Shown here piece after piece: positions 27,842-37,600 of a stretch of 64,000 nt of DNA. The notes beneath the pieces were generated by a model that worked only from the letters and a program-made list of their open reading frames with translations, was not told where the DNA came from and did no database searches. The translations under genes and the position numbers were made by a program. Positions within the stretch are counted from its first letter, which is position 1. Each line of letters opens with the position of its first letter. The DNA is from Cyclobacteriaceae bacterium. GTDB taxonomy: Bacteria; Bacteroidota; Bacteroidia; Cytophagales; Cyclobacteriaceae. The stretch is taken from assembly GCA_024644875.1 (NCBI GenBank), contig JAHEGY010000001.1:1-64000 (forward strand). The letters are read 5' to 3'.

Positions 27842-28866
27842 ATTTTGAGGAATTAGGTCATGTTTATATAATAGCGGAGCTATCTGCTAACCATTGTGGA
27901 GATTTTGATATTGCCGTAGAAACACTTAAATCAATGAAAGCATCGGGTGCCGATGCTGTAAAACTTCAGACCTTCACACCTGATAGCATGACGATGGATT
28001 CTGAGCAAGACTGGTTTCAGACGCGAAAAGACAGTTTATGGGGTGGTCAAAAGCTGTTTGATCTGTATAAAAAAGCACAAACACCATGGGAATGGCATAA
28101 AAAATTACAAGATCTCGCCAAAGATCTGGGACTTGATTTTTTCTCTTCTCCTTTCGATTTTGCCGCTATCGAAAAACTGCAGTCCATCAATGTTCCTGCC
28201 TATAAAATAGCTTCATTTGAAATTACCGATACGCCTTTAATACAAAAAGTGGCACAGACTGGCAAACCCATCATTATTTCAACGGGGATTGCAACTGAAG
28301 AAGATATACAGCTTGCTGTCGAAACTTGTCGTAAGGAAAACAATAACCAGATTGCATTGTTAAAATGTACCTCTGCTTACCCAGCCCCATATGATGAGAT
28401 TAACCTGAATGCCATTCCTATTTTAAAAGAAAAGTACAAGGTAACACCCGGATTGTCAGATCACACCCTGAGCATAGCTGTGCCAGTAGCTGCCGTTACA
28501 CTGGGTGCTAAAATTATTGAAAAACACTTTATACTGGACAAAAACCTCCCCAGTGTAGACAAAGACTTTTCCCTTGATCCCGCTGAGTTTAAAGAAATGG
28601 TTACAGCGATAAGACAAACCGAGCAAGCTTTGGGAAATGCAACACTGAAGCTTACTGATAAGGCTGAAAAAGCGCGACAGTCCAGGCGTTCATTGTTTGT
28701 CGTTAAAAACATAAAAAAAGGAGAAACACTTACTCCCGGGAATGTTAAATCATTACGTCCCGGGATAGGGCTTCATCCTAAATATTTTCAGCAAATTATT
28801 GGGAAAAAAGCCTCCAGGGAATTAGATGCGGGTACTCCTTTAAGTTTCAATGATATAACCGGTTAA
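27838..28866 (+). CDS. pseI: Pseudaminic acid synthase
   Basis: A 342-residue NeuB-family synthase that condenses phosphoenolpyruvate with 2,4-diacetamido-2,4,6-trideoxy-L-altrose to give pseudaminic acid. The TIM-barrel part begins VYIIAELSANHCGDFDIAVETL, contains AVKLQTFTPDSMT and FFSSPFDFAAIEKL, and has the ALLKCTSAYPAPYDEINL stretch characteristic of PseI. A C-terminal SAF/antifreeze-like domain (about 283-342; RRSLFVVKNIKKGETLTPGNV) closes the active site of the partner subunit. It overlaps the methyltransferase gene by four bases. Confidence 0.94.
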   Translation: MNFEELGHVYIIAELSANHCGDFDIAVETLKSMKASGADAVKLQTFTPDSMTMDSEQDWFQTRKDSLWGGQKLFDLYKKAQTPWEWHKKLQDLAKDLGLDFFSSPFDFAAIEKLQSINVPAYKIASFEITDTPLIQKVAQTGKPIIISTGIATEEDIQLAVETCRKENNNQIALLKCTSAYPAPYDEINLNAIPILKEKYKVTPGLSDHTLSIAVPVAAVTLGAKIIEKHFILDKNLPSVDKDFSLDPAEFKEMVTAIRQTEQALGNATLKLTDKAEKARQSRRSLFVVKNIKKGETLTPGNVKSLRPGIGLHPKYFQQIIGKKASRELDAGTPLSFNDITG

Positions 28867-28871
28867 GCATA

Positions 28872-30353
28872 TTGGGAACAATCAAAAAACAATCCATCAT
28901 TTCTACCATATACATCTATCTGGGTGTGGCCATAGGATTTGTTTCCACGGGTATTCTTATGCCACGATTCCTGACCGAAGAACAAAACGGAATTATCAAG
29001 CTGCTGGTATCCTATTCACTGCTTTTTGCCCAATTTGCCTCCCTGGGATTTCAGGTAGCCACCGTTCGTTTTTTTCCGTATTTCAAAGATAAAAAGAAGG
29101 GACATAATGGATTTTTCCCATTGCTTACCCTTGTTGGCATGCTGGGATTCTGCCTTTTTCTTGTTGTCTATTATTCAATAAAAGGGCCCATTATTCAATA
29201 TGAATCAGAAAAGAACTCTGTATTTGCCAATTATTTCTTTTTGATCCTGCCTTTAACATTTTTCTTCCTCTACTTCAACCTGTTTGATATCTATTCCAGG
29301 GTGCTTCTTAAATCAACAGCAGGAACATTTCTTAAAGAGCTTTTTCAGAGGCTGCTAATCTTAGTGGCTATCCTGTTATATACTTTTGAGATGATAAGTT
29401 TCTGGGGATTTACCATTTTTTATGTAGCTACTCTTTCCCTTCCAACAGTTCTTCTGTTCTTTTATCTCATGTATAAAGGGGAGATATTTATTAAACCTGA
29501 CTTCAGATTCTTAAAAGGAGACCTGGCAAGATCTATGTCCAGTTTATCTCTTTATGGGGTATTCATAGGATTCAGCCAGATTGCCATATCCCAGATTGAC
29601 AGTATTCTGATAAACTTCTTCAAAGACACAGCCAATACCGGCATTTATGCGATTACTTTTTACTATGGCACCCTGGTCATTTTACCATCACGTGCCGTTT
29701 TCAGGATAGCTCCGTCGTTTATAGCAGAAGCTTTCAAACAGAATGACATGGAGCAGATCCGGAATATTCAGTATAAAAGTTGCCTGAACCAGTTGCTGAT
29801 CGGCACCGGCATATTCCTGTTACTCTGGCTTAATATTGACAATGTTTTCAGGATCCTGCCACAGGAATACATATCCGGGAAATATGTGATTTTGTTTATA
29901 GGATTGGCCAATCTTATCAGTATGGGCGGAGGACTTTCATCCCAGATTATCACGAATTCAAAATTTTACCGGTATAACGGTCTCTTCGTTATTATATACC
30001 TGGGTCTGGCCATACTCCTGAATATAATATTTATTCCAATCCTGGGGATCAAGGGTGCGGCCATAGCCGCCATGGCATCCATGCTGGTGTTCAATATATT
30101 GAAGTTTATTTATATTTATCGCAAATTTAATATTCAACCTTATAGCAACAAACATATAAGGATACTGTTAACAGGAATTATAGCCTATATTATTACCGCC
30201 CTATTTACTTATCCCGAACATCTGATTTTGAACATAGGTTTAAAATCTTCATTATTCAGTATACTATTCATTATCCTGAATTATATCTCAGGTACATCAG
30301 GTGATTTTAATGAATTAATTGAAAAGTATATCCCTTCACTCCGCAAAAAATAA
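28872..30353 (+). CDS. Oligosaccharide flippase (Wzx-type, MOP superfamily)
   Basis: A 493-residue integral membrane protein with about 14 TM helices that would flip a lipid-linked glycan across the inner membrane. The start is taken as TTG at 28872. It gives the N-terminus MGTIKKQSIISTIYIYLGVAIGF, which fits this flippase family, while the next in-frame ATG lies inside the first helix, 29 residues later. It begins 5 bases after pseI, so the locus ends with the export step. Its stop codon directly abuts the last base of the convergent prfB gene, with no spacer and no visible terminator. Confidence 0.88.
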   Translation: MGTIKKQSIISTIYIYLGVAIGFVSTGILMPRFLTEEQNGIIKLLVSYSLLFAQFASLGFQVATVRFFPYFKDKKKGHNGFFPLLTLVGMLGFCLFLVVYYSIKGPIIQYESEKNSVFANYFFLILPLTFFFLYFNLFDIYSRVLLKSTAGTFLKELFQRLLILVAILLYTFEMISFWGFTIFYVATLSLPTVLLFFYLMYKGEIFIKPDFRFLKGDLARSMSSLSLYGVFIGFSQIAISQIDSILINFFKDTANTGIYAITFYYGTLVILPSRAVFRIAPSFIAEAFKQNDMEQIRNIQYKSCLNQLLIGTGIFLLLWLNIDNVFRILPQEYISGKYVILFIGLANLISMGGGLSSQIITNSKFYRYNGLFVIIYLGLAILLNIIFIPILGIKGAAIAAMASMLVFNILKFIYIYRKFNIQPYSNKHIRILLTGIIAYIITALFTYPEHLILNIGLKSSLFSILFIILNYISGTSGDFNELIEKYIPSLRKK

Positions 30354-31431
30354 TCACTGACTCATCAGGTAAGCTTTGATGAAGTCATCCAGGTCTCCAT
30401 CCAACACTTTCTGGACATCGGTTTTTTCTACAGCCGTCCGGTTATCTTTAACGAGTTTATACGGATGAAGCACATAATTCCTGATCTGAGATCCAAAATC
30501 TATTTTCATTTTAGTGCTTTCTATTTCGGCTTTTTCAGCATTCCTTTTCTCCACTTCAATTTGATACAGCCTTGATTTCAACATTTTGATGGCCTTATCT
30601 TTATTCTGCAGCTGAGACCTTTCCTGCTGACATTCCAGGACAATACCTGAGGGTGCATGTCTCAGCCTGACTGCTGTTTCAACCTTATTTACATTTTGTC
30701 CGCCTTTCCCGCCTGATCTGAATGTTTCCCAGGTTATATCGGCCGGGTTCACTTCGATCTCTATGCTATCATCCACAATGGGATAAGTAAAAACAGAAGC
30801 AAAGGAAGTGTGTCTTCGGCCACCGGAGTCGAAAGGTGATATCCGGACAAGCCGATGAACTCCAATTTCACTTTTCAGATATCCGTAGGCGAATTCTCCT
30901 GTAATTTCTAAAGTGGCGGATTTAATACCTGCAGTATCACCTGGCTGATAGTTCACCTCTCTTACTTTATAGTTGTGGCTTTCGCTCCACATGATATACA
31001 TTCTAAGCAACATTTCTGCCCAATCCTGACTTTCAGTACCTCCTGCTCCCGGATTGATATCGATCATTGCACTGAGCTGATCCTCTTCACCGCTTAACAT
31101 TTTCTTGAATTCCAATTCCTCGATAAAGGATTTTACCTTTTCATATTCAGAATCCATCTCTATGTCTTCAACATCTCCTTCCTCATAAAATTCAAAGAGC
31201 GTTTCCAGGTCACCCAGTAATTGATTTGACCTTTCAAAACTATCAGTCCAGATTTTCTTTGATTTTATAGATTTCAGCAAAAGCTCAGCGGCTTTTGGAT
31301 CATCCCAGAAATTGGGTTGAGCAGTTAATTCTTCTTCCTCTTTTATATCTTTGATCTTATTATCGTAGTCAAAGATACCTCCTCAAGGCATTTACTCTTG
31401 CCTTTAAATCTTTCAATTGGTCAGTTGTCAT
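30354..31431 (-). CDS. prfB: Peptide chain release factor 2, made through a programmed +1 frameshift
   Basis: Release factor 2 recognises UGA/UAA and hydrolyses peptidyl-tRNA. The reading starts at ATG 31431, runs 20 codons ([20 protein letters not shown]) and meets an in-frame TGA at 31371-31369. Skipping one base gives GAC at 31370 and an open frame to 30354, for a product of about 358 residues, the normal RF2 length. The downstream frame alone would start only at 31280 and lack the N-terminal helices. Motifs are the SPF stop-recognition tripeptide (RISPFDSGG) and the catalytic GGQ loop ([14 protein letters not shown]). Regulation is the known autoregulatory loop: low RF2 lengthens the pause at UGA and favours the shift. 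Confidence 0.95.
31368..31383 (-). promoter_or_regulatory. RF2 programmed +1 frameshift site
   Basis: On the reverse strand the site reads AGGAGGTATCTTTGAC. It has an internal Shine-Dalgarno-like AGGAGG (31383-31378), a three-base spacer TAT, the slippery CTT and the in-frame stop TGA followed by C. It has the same layout as the classical E. coli site, differing there in one base of the purine run. The perfect AGGAGG stands out in a genome where start codons rarely have one. Confidence 0.95.
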
Positions 31432-31457
31432 ATATGATAATCTAATTTGATTGCAAA

Positions 31458-31472
31458 TTTGAATAATTCAAA
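31458..31472. repeat. Inverted repeat upstream of prfB
   Basis: TTTGAAT and ATTCAAA flank a single A, a 15-base near-perfect palindrome 27 bases upstream of the prfB start on the reverse strand. A -7-like CAAATTTG (one mismatch to TAnnTTTG) overlaps it at 31454-31461. It could be an operator or chance in AT-rich DNA. Confidence 0.3.
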
Positions 31473-31503
31473 CGGCATAAACCCCAAAATTAGTGGAGAA
31501 TTT

Positions 31504-31998
31504 TCAATATATCACCAATGTTCTTATTCGCTTTCTTTTACCAGGCTTGAATTTTCTGTATTTGAACATCATTAAAATGCCCCCTGCAGCTACAAGAGAT
31601 GCCGATGCAATGGCTACTCCTGAAGTGAACTCATATGAGCCATCCTGCACAACGGTTTGATTCAATATGTCTATTGCAAAGAGGGTCACACCTGCAATGA
31701 TTAGTGTAGGACCACTGGCAGCAAGGAATCCCTCTGACTTCCTTTTAATATAGTCAATGCTGCTAATATGTACAGGGAAGCTGCTTAGTACAATCGTACT
31801 GTCCGTTATATCTTTTATCCTGTCACGTATTTCAAAATCCTCTCCTATCAATTTCAATTTGATCGGATCGCCAATCTGATATGTGATCCTGTGTTTAGAT
31901 CCTATCTTTTCAAGAATTAAAAGTTTTGAACCCTGACCCATCAGAGCCTTGAAAGAAATAAGAACAATTACTATAACAAATATTCCTCTTGATACCAT
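31504..31998 (-). CDS. Small exported membrane protein, unknown function
   Basis: A 164-residue protein that I do not recognise. A signal peptide (VIVIVLISFKALMGQ) is followed by a beta-rich region (residues about 25-85, including ITYQIGDPIKLKLIGEDFEIRDRIKDI) and then two TM helices (GPTLIIAGVTLFAIDIL and VAIASASLVAAGGILMMF). The tail is strongly basic (KYRKFKPGKRKRIR). This build is seen in many small Bacteroidota envelope proteins. It stands between ilvE (42 bases) and prfB (72 bases) on the same strand. No function is proposed. Confidence 0.7.
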   Translation of the reverse strand: MVSRGIFVIVIVLISFKALMGQGSKLLILEKIGSKHRITYQIGDPIKLKLIGEDFEIRDRIKDITDSTIVLSSFPVHISSIDYIKRKSEGFLAASGPTLIIAGVTLFAIDILNQTVVQDGSYEFTSGVAIASASLVAAGGILMMFKYRKFKPGKRKRIRTLVIY

Positions 31999-32040
31999 GG
32001 CATGACCTCGTATATCAAGATAAAAGATAAGATATTATCC

Positions 32041-33093
32041 TCAAATATGTAACAGCCAGTTGAATTTATCTTCGGTTTGTGCCCTTTGAAGCTTGTGCAA
32101 ATGATCAAGGATCCTGTTTGATATACTGTCTGATGGAACCGGCGGCAAATCATAGTCAACGCCCTTGTACCCTATTGCTTTTATATGGATGATAGTTGCT
32201 GCAGTTCCTGTTCCAAAAGCTTCTGTTAACTGGCCACTCCGGATCCCCTCCATCAGTTCAGTCACCGTGACATCCCTTTCTTCAACATTAACGCCCCAAT
32301 CGCGGGCTATAGTAAGAATACTATCCCTGGTTATGCCTCTCAGGATAGTTTCACCGGTCCGTGGTGTTACAATGGTATCGTTAATAATGAACATAAGGTT
32401 CATCGTGCCTGATTCCTCAATCCGTTCATGATCTTTCCCGTCAGTCCATATTAGTTGTTGATATCCCTCTCTTAGCGCTTCCTGAGTCGGTAACAGGGAG
32501 GCAGCATAATTCCCGGCTACCTTGGCATATCCTGTTCCTCCCTTAGCAGCCCGAACATAATTCAATTCGATTTTCACCTTCAGGGCTTCTGAGTAGTAGG
32601 ACCCTACAGGACATGTGAAAATTATAAATTTGTAGGTATCAGAAGGTTTAATTCCTATATATTCATCATTCCCGAACATAAAAGGCCTGATATACAAAGC
32701 GGTTCCCTTCTGCTCAGGAACCCAGGCTTTATCGATCTGCAGTAAGGCTTTTAATCCACCAATAAATACATCTTCCGGGACGTCAGGCATACACAGCCGG
32801 CGGGCTGAAATATTCATCCTTTTCAGGTTATCATATGGCCTGAAGACATGGATCCGGCCATTATCCCCTTTATATCCTTTCAAACCCTCAAAAACCGATT
32901 GCCCGTAGTGCAGCGTGAAATTCCCGGGAGCAATTTCTAAATTATCATAAGGCACAATTGATAGAGAAGACCATCGCCCTTCAGTATAATCGGCCACAAA
33001 CATATGATCTGAATATACTTTGCCAAACTGAATGTTGTTTAAATCAACATTTGATAATTTAGAATTTTCTATCTTTTTTATGCGAATATCCAA
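32041..33093 (-). CDS. ilvE: Branched-chain amino acid aminotransferase
   Basis: A 350-residue fold-type IV PLP aminotransferase that interconverts leucine, isoleucine and valine with their 2-oxo acids. Typical segments are FGKVYSDHMFVADYTEGRW, HYGQSVFEGLKGYK, GTALYIRPFMFG and AAKGGTGYAKVAGNYAAS with the PLP lysine at 191, plus FGTGTAATIIHI near the end. The start is TTG at 33093, since the family normally has about 30 residues before DHMF and no in-frame ATG precedes Met31. Only housekeeping genes are adjacent, without other ilv or leu genes. Confidence 0.92.
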   Translation of the reverse strand: MDIRIKKIENSKLSNVDLNNIQFGKVYSDHMFVADYTEGRWSSLSIVPYDNLEIAPGNFTLHYGQSVFEGLKGYKGDNGRIHVFRPYDNLKRMNISARRLCMPDVPEDVFIGGLKALLQIDKAWVPEQKGTALYIRPFMFGNDEYIGIKPSDTYKFIIFTCPVGSYYSEALKVKIELNYVRAAKGGTGYAKVAGNYAASLLPTQEALREGYQQLIWTDGKDHERIEESGTMNLMFIINDTIVTPRTGETILRGITRDSILTIARDWGVNVEERDVTVTELMEGIRSGQLTEAFGTGTAATIIHIKAIGYKGVDYDLPPVPSDSISNRILDHLHKLQRAQTEDKFNWLLHI

Positions 33094-33118
33094 TGCAGTG
33101 AAGAATTTCAGTTTTAAA

Positions 33119-33136
33119 AATTTAGCTCGCTAAATT
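33119..33136. repeat. Palindrome in the leader of ilvE
   Basis: AATTTAGC and GCTAAATT are perfect 8-base complements separated by TC, centred about 34 bases upstream of the ilvE start on the reverse strand. The size and symmetry are those of a dimeric repressor site. No regulator for it is identified, and no T-run follows that would make it a terminator. Confidence 0.4.
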
Positions 33137-33173
33137 AGCTATTAATCAGTCCAAATACAATTATCGGGGGAGA

Positions 33174-33722
33174 TCAAGGCATCCAGTTGATCTCATTGAT
33201 CCCTTTATCATAACTGATCTTTCTGGCCAGAACAAACAGAAAATCAGACAATCGGTTAAGATATCGAATAATTACATCGTCAACATCTTCCTCCTCACTT
33301 AACAATACAATCAACCTTTCTGACCTTCTGCAAACACAACGGGCTAAATGACATTGTGAAACAGCAAGATCCCCGCCAGGTAAGATAAAATTCTTAAGAA
33401 CAGGAAGTTCCTTTTCCATTTCATCTATGTTCTTTTCTATCTCAGTTATATCATAATCCTCTATCTTTGGCAGATTATATTGAGCAGGATCAACTTCACA
33501 GGCCAGAATAGATCCTATTTTAAACAAATCATGCTGAGTCTTTAATAGTTTATCCTTATAATCGTCTGATATTTCGTAATCTTTTAATAAACCGATATTG
33601 GCATTCAGCTCGTCAATAGTTCCATACGCCTCGATCCGAATATCTGATTTTGAAACCCGTTTCCCACCGAGCAGAGATGTCTGGCCTTTATCGCCTCCCT
33701 TAGTATAAATTTTCATGATCAT
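33174..33722 (-). CDS. Cob(I)yrinic acid a,c-diamide adenosyltransferase, PduO type
   Basis: A 182-residue all-helical adenosyltransferase that transfers adenosine from ATP to cob(I)alamin. The ATP-binding N-terminus KIYTKGGDKGQTSLLGG is intact, followed by IEAYGTIDELNANIG (about residues 29-43) and the CVCRRSERLIVLL segment whose arginine and acidic residues form the active site. It implies use or salvage of vitamin B12. No cobalamin riboswitch or other cob gene is visible in the window. Two in-frame ATGs (33722, 33716) can serve as start. Confidence 0.92.
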   Translation of the reverse strand: MIMKIYTKGGDKGQTSLLGGKRVSKSDIRIEAYGTIDELNANIGLLKDYEISDDYKDKLLKTQHDLFKIGSILACEVDPAQYNLPKIEDYDITEIEKNIDEMEKELPVLKNFILPGGDLAVSQCHLARCVCRRSERLIVLLSEEEDVDDVIIRYLNRLSDFLFVLARKISYDKGINEINWMP

Positions 33723-33803
33723 TGATAATGATTGAGCACTAAAATCCTATTAAGCTATAACCGGGAAAAAAATAAATAGTTCAATATTACAAAATTCCGG
33801 CGT

Positions 33804-34508
33804 TTAATGAGCTCCGTATATATTCTCATTAGGCACATCCGATTCTACCAGTCCGTCCCGCAGTTTAACTATACGATGAGCGTAGTGGGCTATATCGTCT
33901 TCGTGTGTTACCATGATAAGGGTATTTCCTTCATCATGTAAACGTTGAAAGAGGTCCATAATACTATAAGAGGTTTTCGAATCCAGGTTTCCCGTAGGCT
34001 CATCAGCCAGAATTATACTGGGATTATTGACCAGTGCTCGAGCAATGGCAACACGTTGTCTTTGCCCCCCTGATAATTCATTGGGTTTATGGGTTGCCCT
34101 GTCATCAAGTCCTACGCTGGCAAGCGTGGCTAATGCTCTTTCTTCTCTTTCACTTTTACCCACACCTGCATATATGAGGGGAAGTGCAACATTTTCAAGG
34201 GAAGTTGCCCTGGGCAAAAGATTAAAAGTCTGAAAAACAAATCCAATCTCCTTATTCCTTATCTCTGCAAGCTGATTTTCTGTCAGGTCACTGACATTGT
34301 TATTATTCAGAATATATGTGCCGTCAGTGGGCGTATCCAGGCATCCTACGATATTCATCAGGGTCGATTTACCGGATCCGGAAGCCCCCATAAATGCAAC
34401 ATACTCTCCCTTGTTGATATCTATGGTGATTGACTGCAAAGCCTTAATGACTTCACTTCCCATATAATAAATTCTTGAAATCTTCTCAGTGCTTATGACT
34501 CTTTCCAT
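33804..34508 (-). CDS. ABC transporter ATP-binding protein, MacB/LolD type
   Basis: A 234-residue ATPase with Walker [10 protein letters not shown], the Q-loop [18 protein letters not shown], signature [15 protein letters not shown], Walker [14 protein letters not shown] and switch histidine MVTHEDD. The sequence is of the mechanotransmission class that works with FtsX/MacB-fold permeases in lipoprotein release or efflux. No permease gene is adjacent on either side, so the partner is encoded elsewhere. It is followed by the adenosyltransferase gene after 81 bases and preceded by the TPR protein after 111 bases. Confidence 0.88.
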   Translation of the reverse strand: MERVISTEKISRIYYMGSEVIKALQSITIDINKGEYVAFMGASGSGKSTLMNIVGCLDTPTDGTYILNNNNVSDLTENQLAEIRNKEIGFVFQTFNLLPRATSLENVALPLIYAGVGKSEREERALATLASVGLDDRATHKPNELSGGQRQRVAIARALVNNPSIILADEPTGNLDSKTSYSIMDLFQRLHDEGNTLIMVTHEDDIAHYAHRIVKLRDGLVESDVPNENIYGAH

Positions 34509-34619
34509 AACAATAGGATAATATATCGAATTTAAATTTAGCTGTGTGAATTAACTAAATATATCTTTCCAATAAAAAAAAAATTATATGAACGGACAGT
34601 AATGTATTTTTTAGGCTAA

Positions 34620-37600
34620 TTAACTTCCCCATTGCTGCATTTCAGTTTCCTTCAGACCAATAATGGCGTCCATTTCCCTTGAATAATCTGAAAACGCTTC
34701 TTTATCCATAAAGGACTTCATAAATTCCAACCTGTTTTTTGCGAAATCCAATAATCCTTCCTCCAGGCAAAATGTAATAAAATATTTATTCAGGGGAATT
34801 GAATAAGAGTTCACTGTTAAGGCATTCACCAGCAAATTATAACTGTAATTGGCCCGGTCCCTGTCATTCTTAAAATAATCGGTTGCTGAGATAATACCTT
34901 CTTCGAAAAATGGGTCCCAGGTAGCCAGTTTTTCATAGACAGGATCTAAATTTATTGAATCCTGTGTATTAAGATTTGTTTGAGCATCAAGCAGTTTATC
35001 ATAAAGAAACAATGGGTGATCAGATCTTAGTTCGCCACCATCAGATATTTGATTGCCATCAATCAATCCATGCAGCACCAGAATATAATTGATCTTCCCA
35101 TAATCAGTTTCCAGATCAGGAATCAATTGGCTTGCGTCAACTGCAGCAAAATATTGATGCGCAGATTGCAATCTTTTTGCATCTATCATAGCAGCAGCCT
35201 GTTCCAGCCTGATCAAATTTTTAATGTTAGAATTATCGAATGAATCCAGGAGTTCCGATACCCTGGAAGAATCTTGCTTATCCACCCGGTAACGATACGC
35301 CAAATACTTTTTCTCATTATCTGCCTTCTCCAACTCAACATCTATGTCCATCTGGTACAACTCTAAAAATCCCCGGCTGACAGCACCAACGTCAGCATCC
35401 TCTGAATTTTCCAGAGATTTAAAGGTTTGAAGTGCCTCTTCCTCCATTCCGGCTTCCGCAAAGGCAATGGCCAGGTTCAGTCTGTATTTCTCATTAATCT
35501 GCGTACTGGTCCTACTAAAGTAATCTACGGCCAATCTGGGACTATTCACATCCAGTGCCAGCATCCCAAGGATATTAAAATATTCATCATTCAACATAGC
35601 CATTTCCCCCAGTTCATATAATAACCTGAAAGATTCAGTAACCTGATGGTTGAAATATTTATTTAAGGAAGTAAGTACTCTCATCCTGCTCATATAAAAG
35701 TCAACTCCGGAAGAATCGCCGTACTTAAGTAATTCATTGAAATAATCTGTATTCTCTGATTTGAGCATATTTAAAGCTCTATTGTACAAATAAACAAAAC
35801 CGGCTGCGGTAAAATCATATTCCATATCCGAGGGACCCGGAACTACATTGTTATTTAATCCATCAAACTGGTTAATCATGGATTGCTTATTAGCAATAGT
35901 AGCCAGATCATCATTCACAGGATATACAGATTCCAGTGAATCGACAGGGATATTAATACTGGATTTAGCCAATAATCCATATATATTTGAAGCTGGCACA
36001 GTGGCATTCCATAGACTATTATATGACTGGTCAAAATAATAAAAGGAGGAATCATCCAGATCTGTTTTGGTATAAAAATATCCCAGGTTATTTAATACTT
36101 GATAAGAACCGGGATAATCCGAAAGCGCATCTCTCAGCTCAAACATACCATCAAAGTATTGATCGTTCTTCAAATAAATATTACTCAGGTTCACATATGA
36201 AAACTCGGATGGTTTTTTTAACAATGCATTCCTTAAATAATATGCTTCATTATATTTATCATTCTTCATTCTTGACAAAGTCGCCATAGCGTAATTCGAT
36301 CTATGATTCTGATATTCGTAAACTGAAGCCTCTTTGTAATACTCTTCCGCAAGATCAAGTTTATTTTCAATCATGAAAATATCTCCCACATAGTTATAAT
36401 ATCCAGCCATGGATTGGAAATAAGGGAGGAAATTGGCACTATAGATAGTAAACCCAAAAACTATAAAACCACCTATTCTAAAAATAAAAAATGGCAGGAC
36501 TCTGCTCTGGTATGCTATTTTTGATACTTTCTTATTTAATAATAACAATGGACCGAAATTGGCGACCACATAAATAAAGAACATAATCCCAAAGCTGATC
36601 TGGCTGTACAGAATAGCGTCCTCAAATGTTTCCATGAGGGGATCATTGGCGCTGATAAAGATATAGGACAAGGTGTTTATGGAAATAATCCCAAAGCCCA
36701 GATAGAATAAAGCCCCTACCGGATAGAAGTAAAATATTTCTTTAAAGAGATTTTCCCTCTTTTTAAACCCCCAGATACCAAGAACAAAGGTCAGACCGGC
36801 AAGAAAAAAAGGATCGAGGTAGATTAGGTCCCATTTGATCTGTCCGGTATAATGCATATATGTGATCCAGACATAGGCAAGATAAAATATGGATATAAAA
36901 ATGAAATGATTTAAACTGTTTTTGCTACCGATCGTATTTGAATTTGTGATCAGATGAAGAAATCCATATATCACCTCGTGGGCAACAAAAATGATAAAAA
37001 GGATTGTGATAATTACTGAAGCAAATATCCCATAGTTGGCGATGTATAAAAATGGATCCGAAACGCCGGCGAATTGGTGGAATAATATACCAATCAATCC
37101 AGATATCAAACTAAATACTACAAAGCGCTTAAATAATCCGATCCCTGGTTTTATTTCCTTAAAATAGTATCCTGCAGAGAGATACATTGTTAATACTATG
37201 ATCATTCCTGTTTTATCGGTTTGCCCAAACAGCATGATCTGGTCTATATTCAATAAGACGATGAATCCTATAAAACCTCCCATACCGGCATAGAACCAGA
37301 CTTTTGGCATGGTAGGGAGCAGCGCCATGACAAGGTTCACACCTATAATCAGGGCAAACAGGTAGACATAGCCATTCAAGGCATTGATCATAAGGTTGGA
37401 TCCTTCAAAGTATTGGAAAACTACAAAATTATCAAGAGGAATATCAAGCCGGATAGTTCCGGTTGTTACCGTATGGGCAATGAGTTTTAATTGATCAAGT
37501 TCGCTTATTGACTCCCAATGAATCACATACTCCAGTCCGAGTATGTAATTGAAAATCGCAATAAGCATTGAAAGTACAAACAGGATAAAAAACAACCAGT

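Noticed and set aside
31369-31371. In-frame TGA near the start of prfB read as a sign of a pseudogene
   Set aside because: It sits in the canonical RF2 frameshift signal, and the joined frames give a full-length RF2 with SPF and GGQ motifs.
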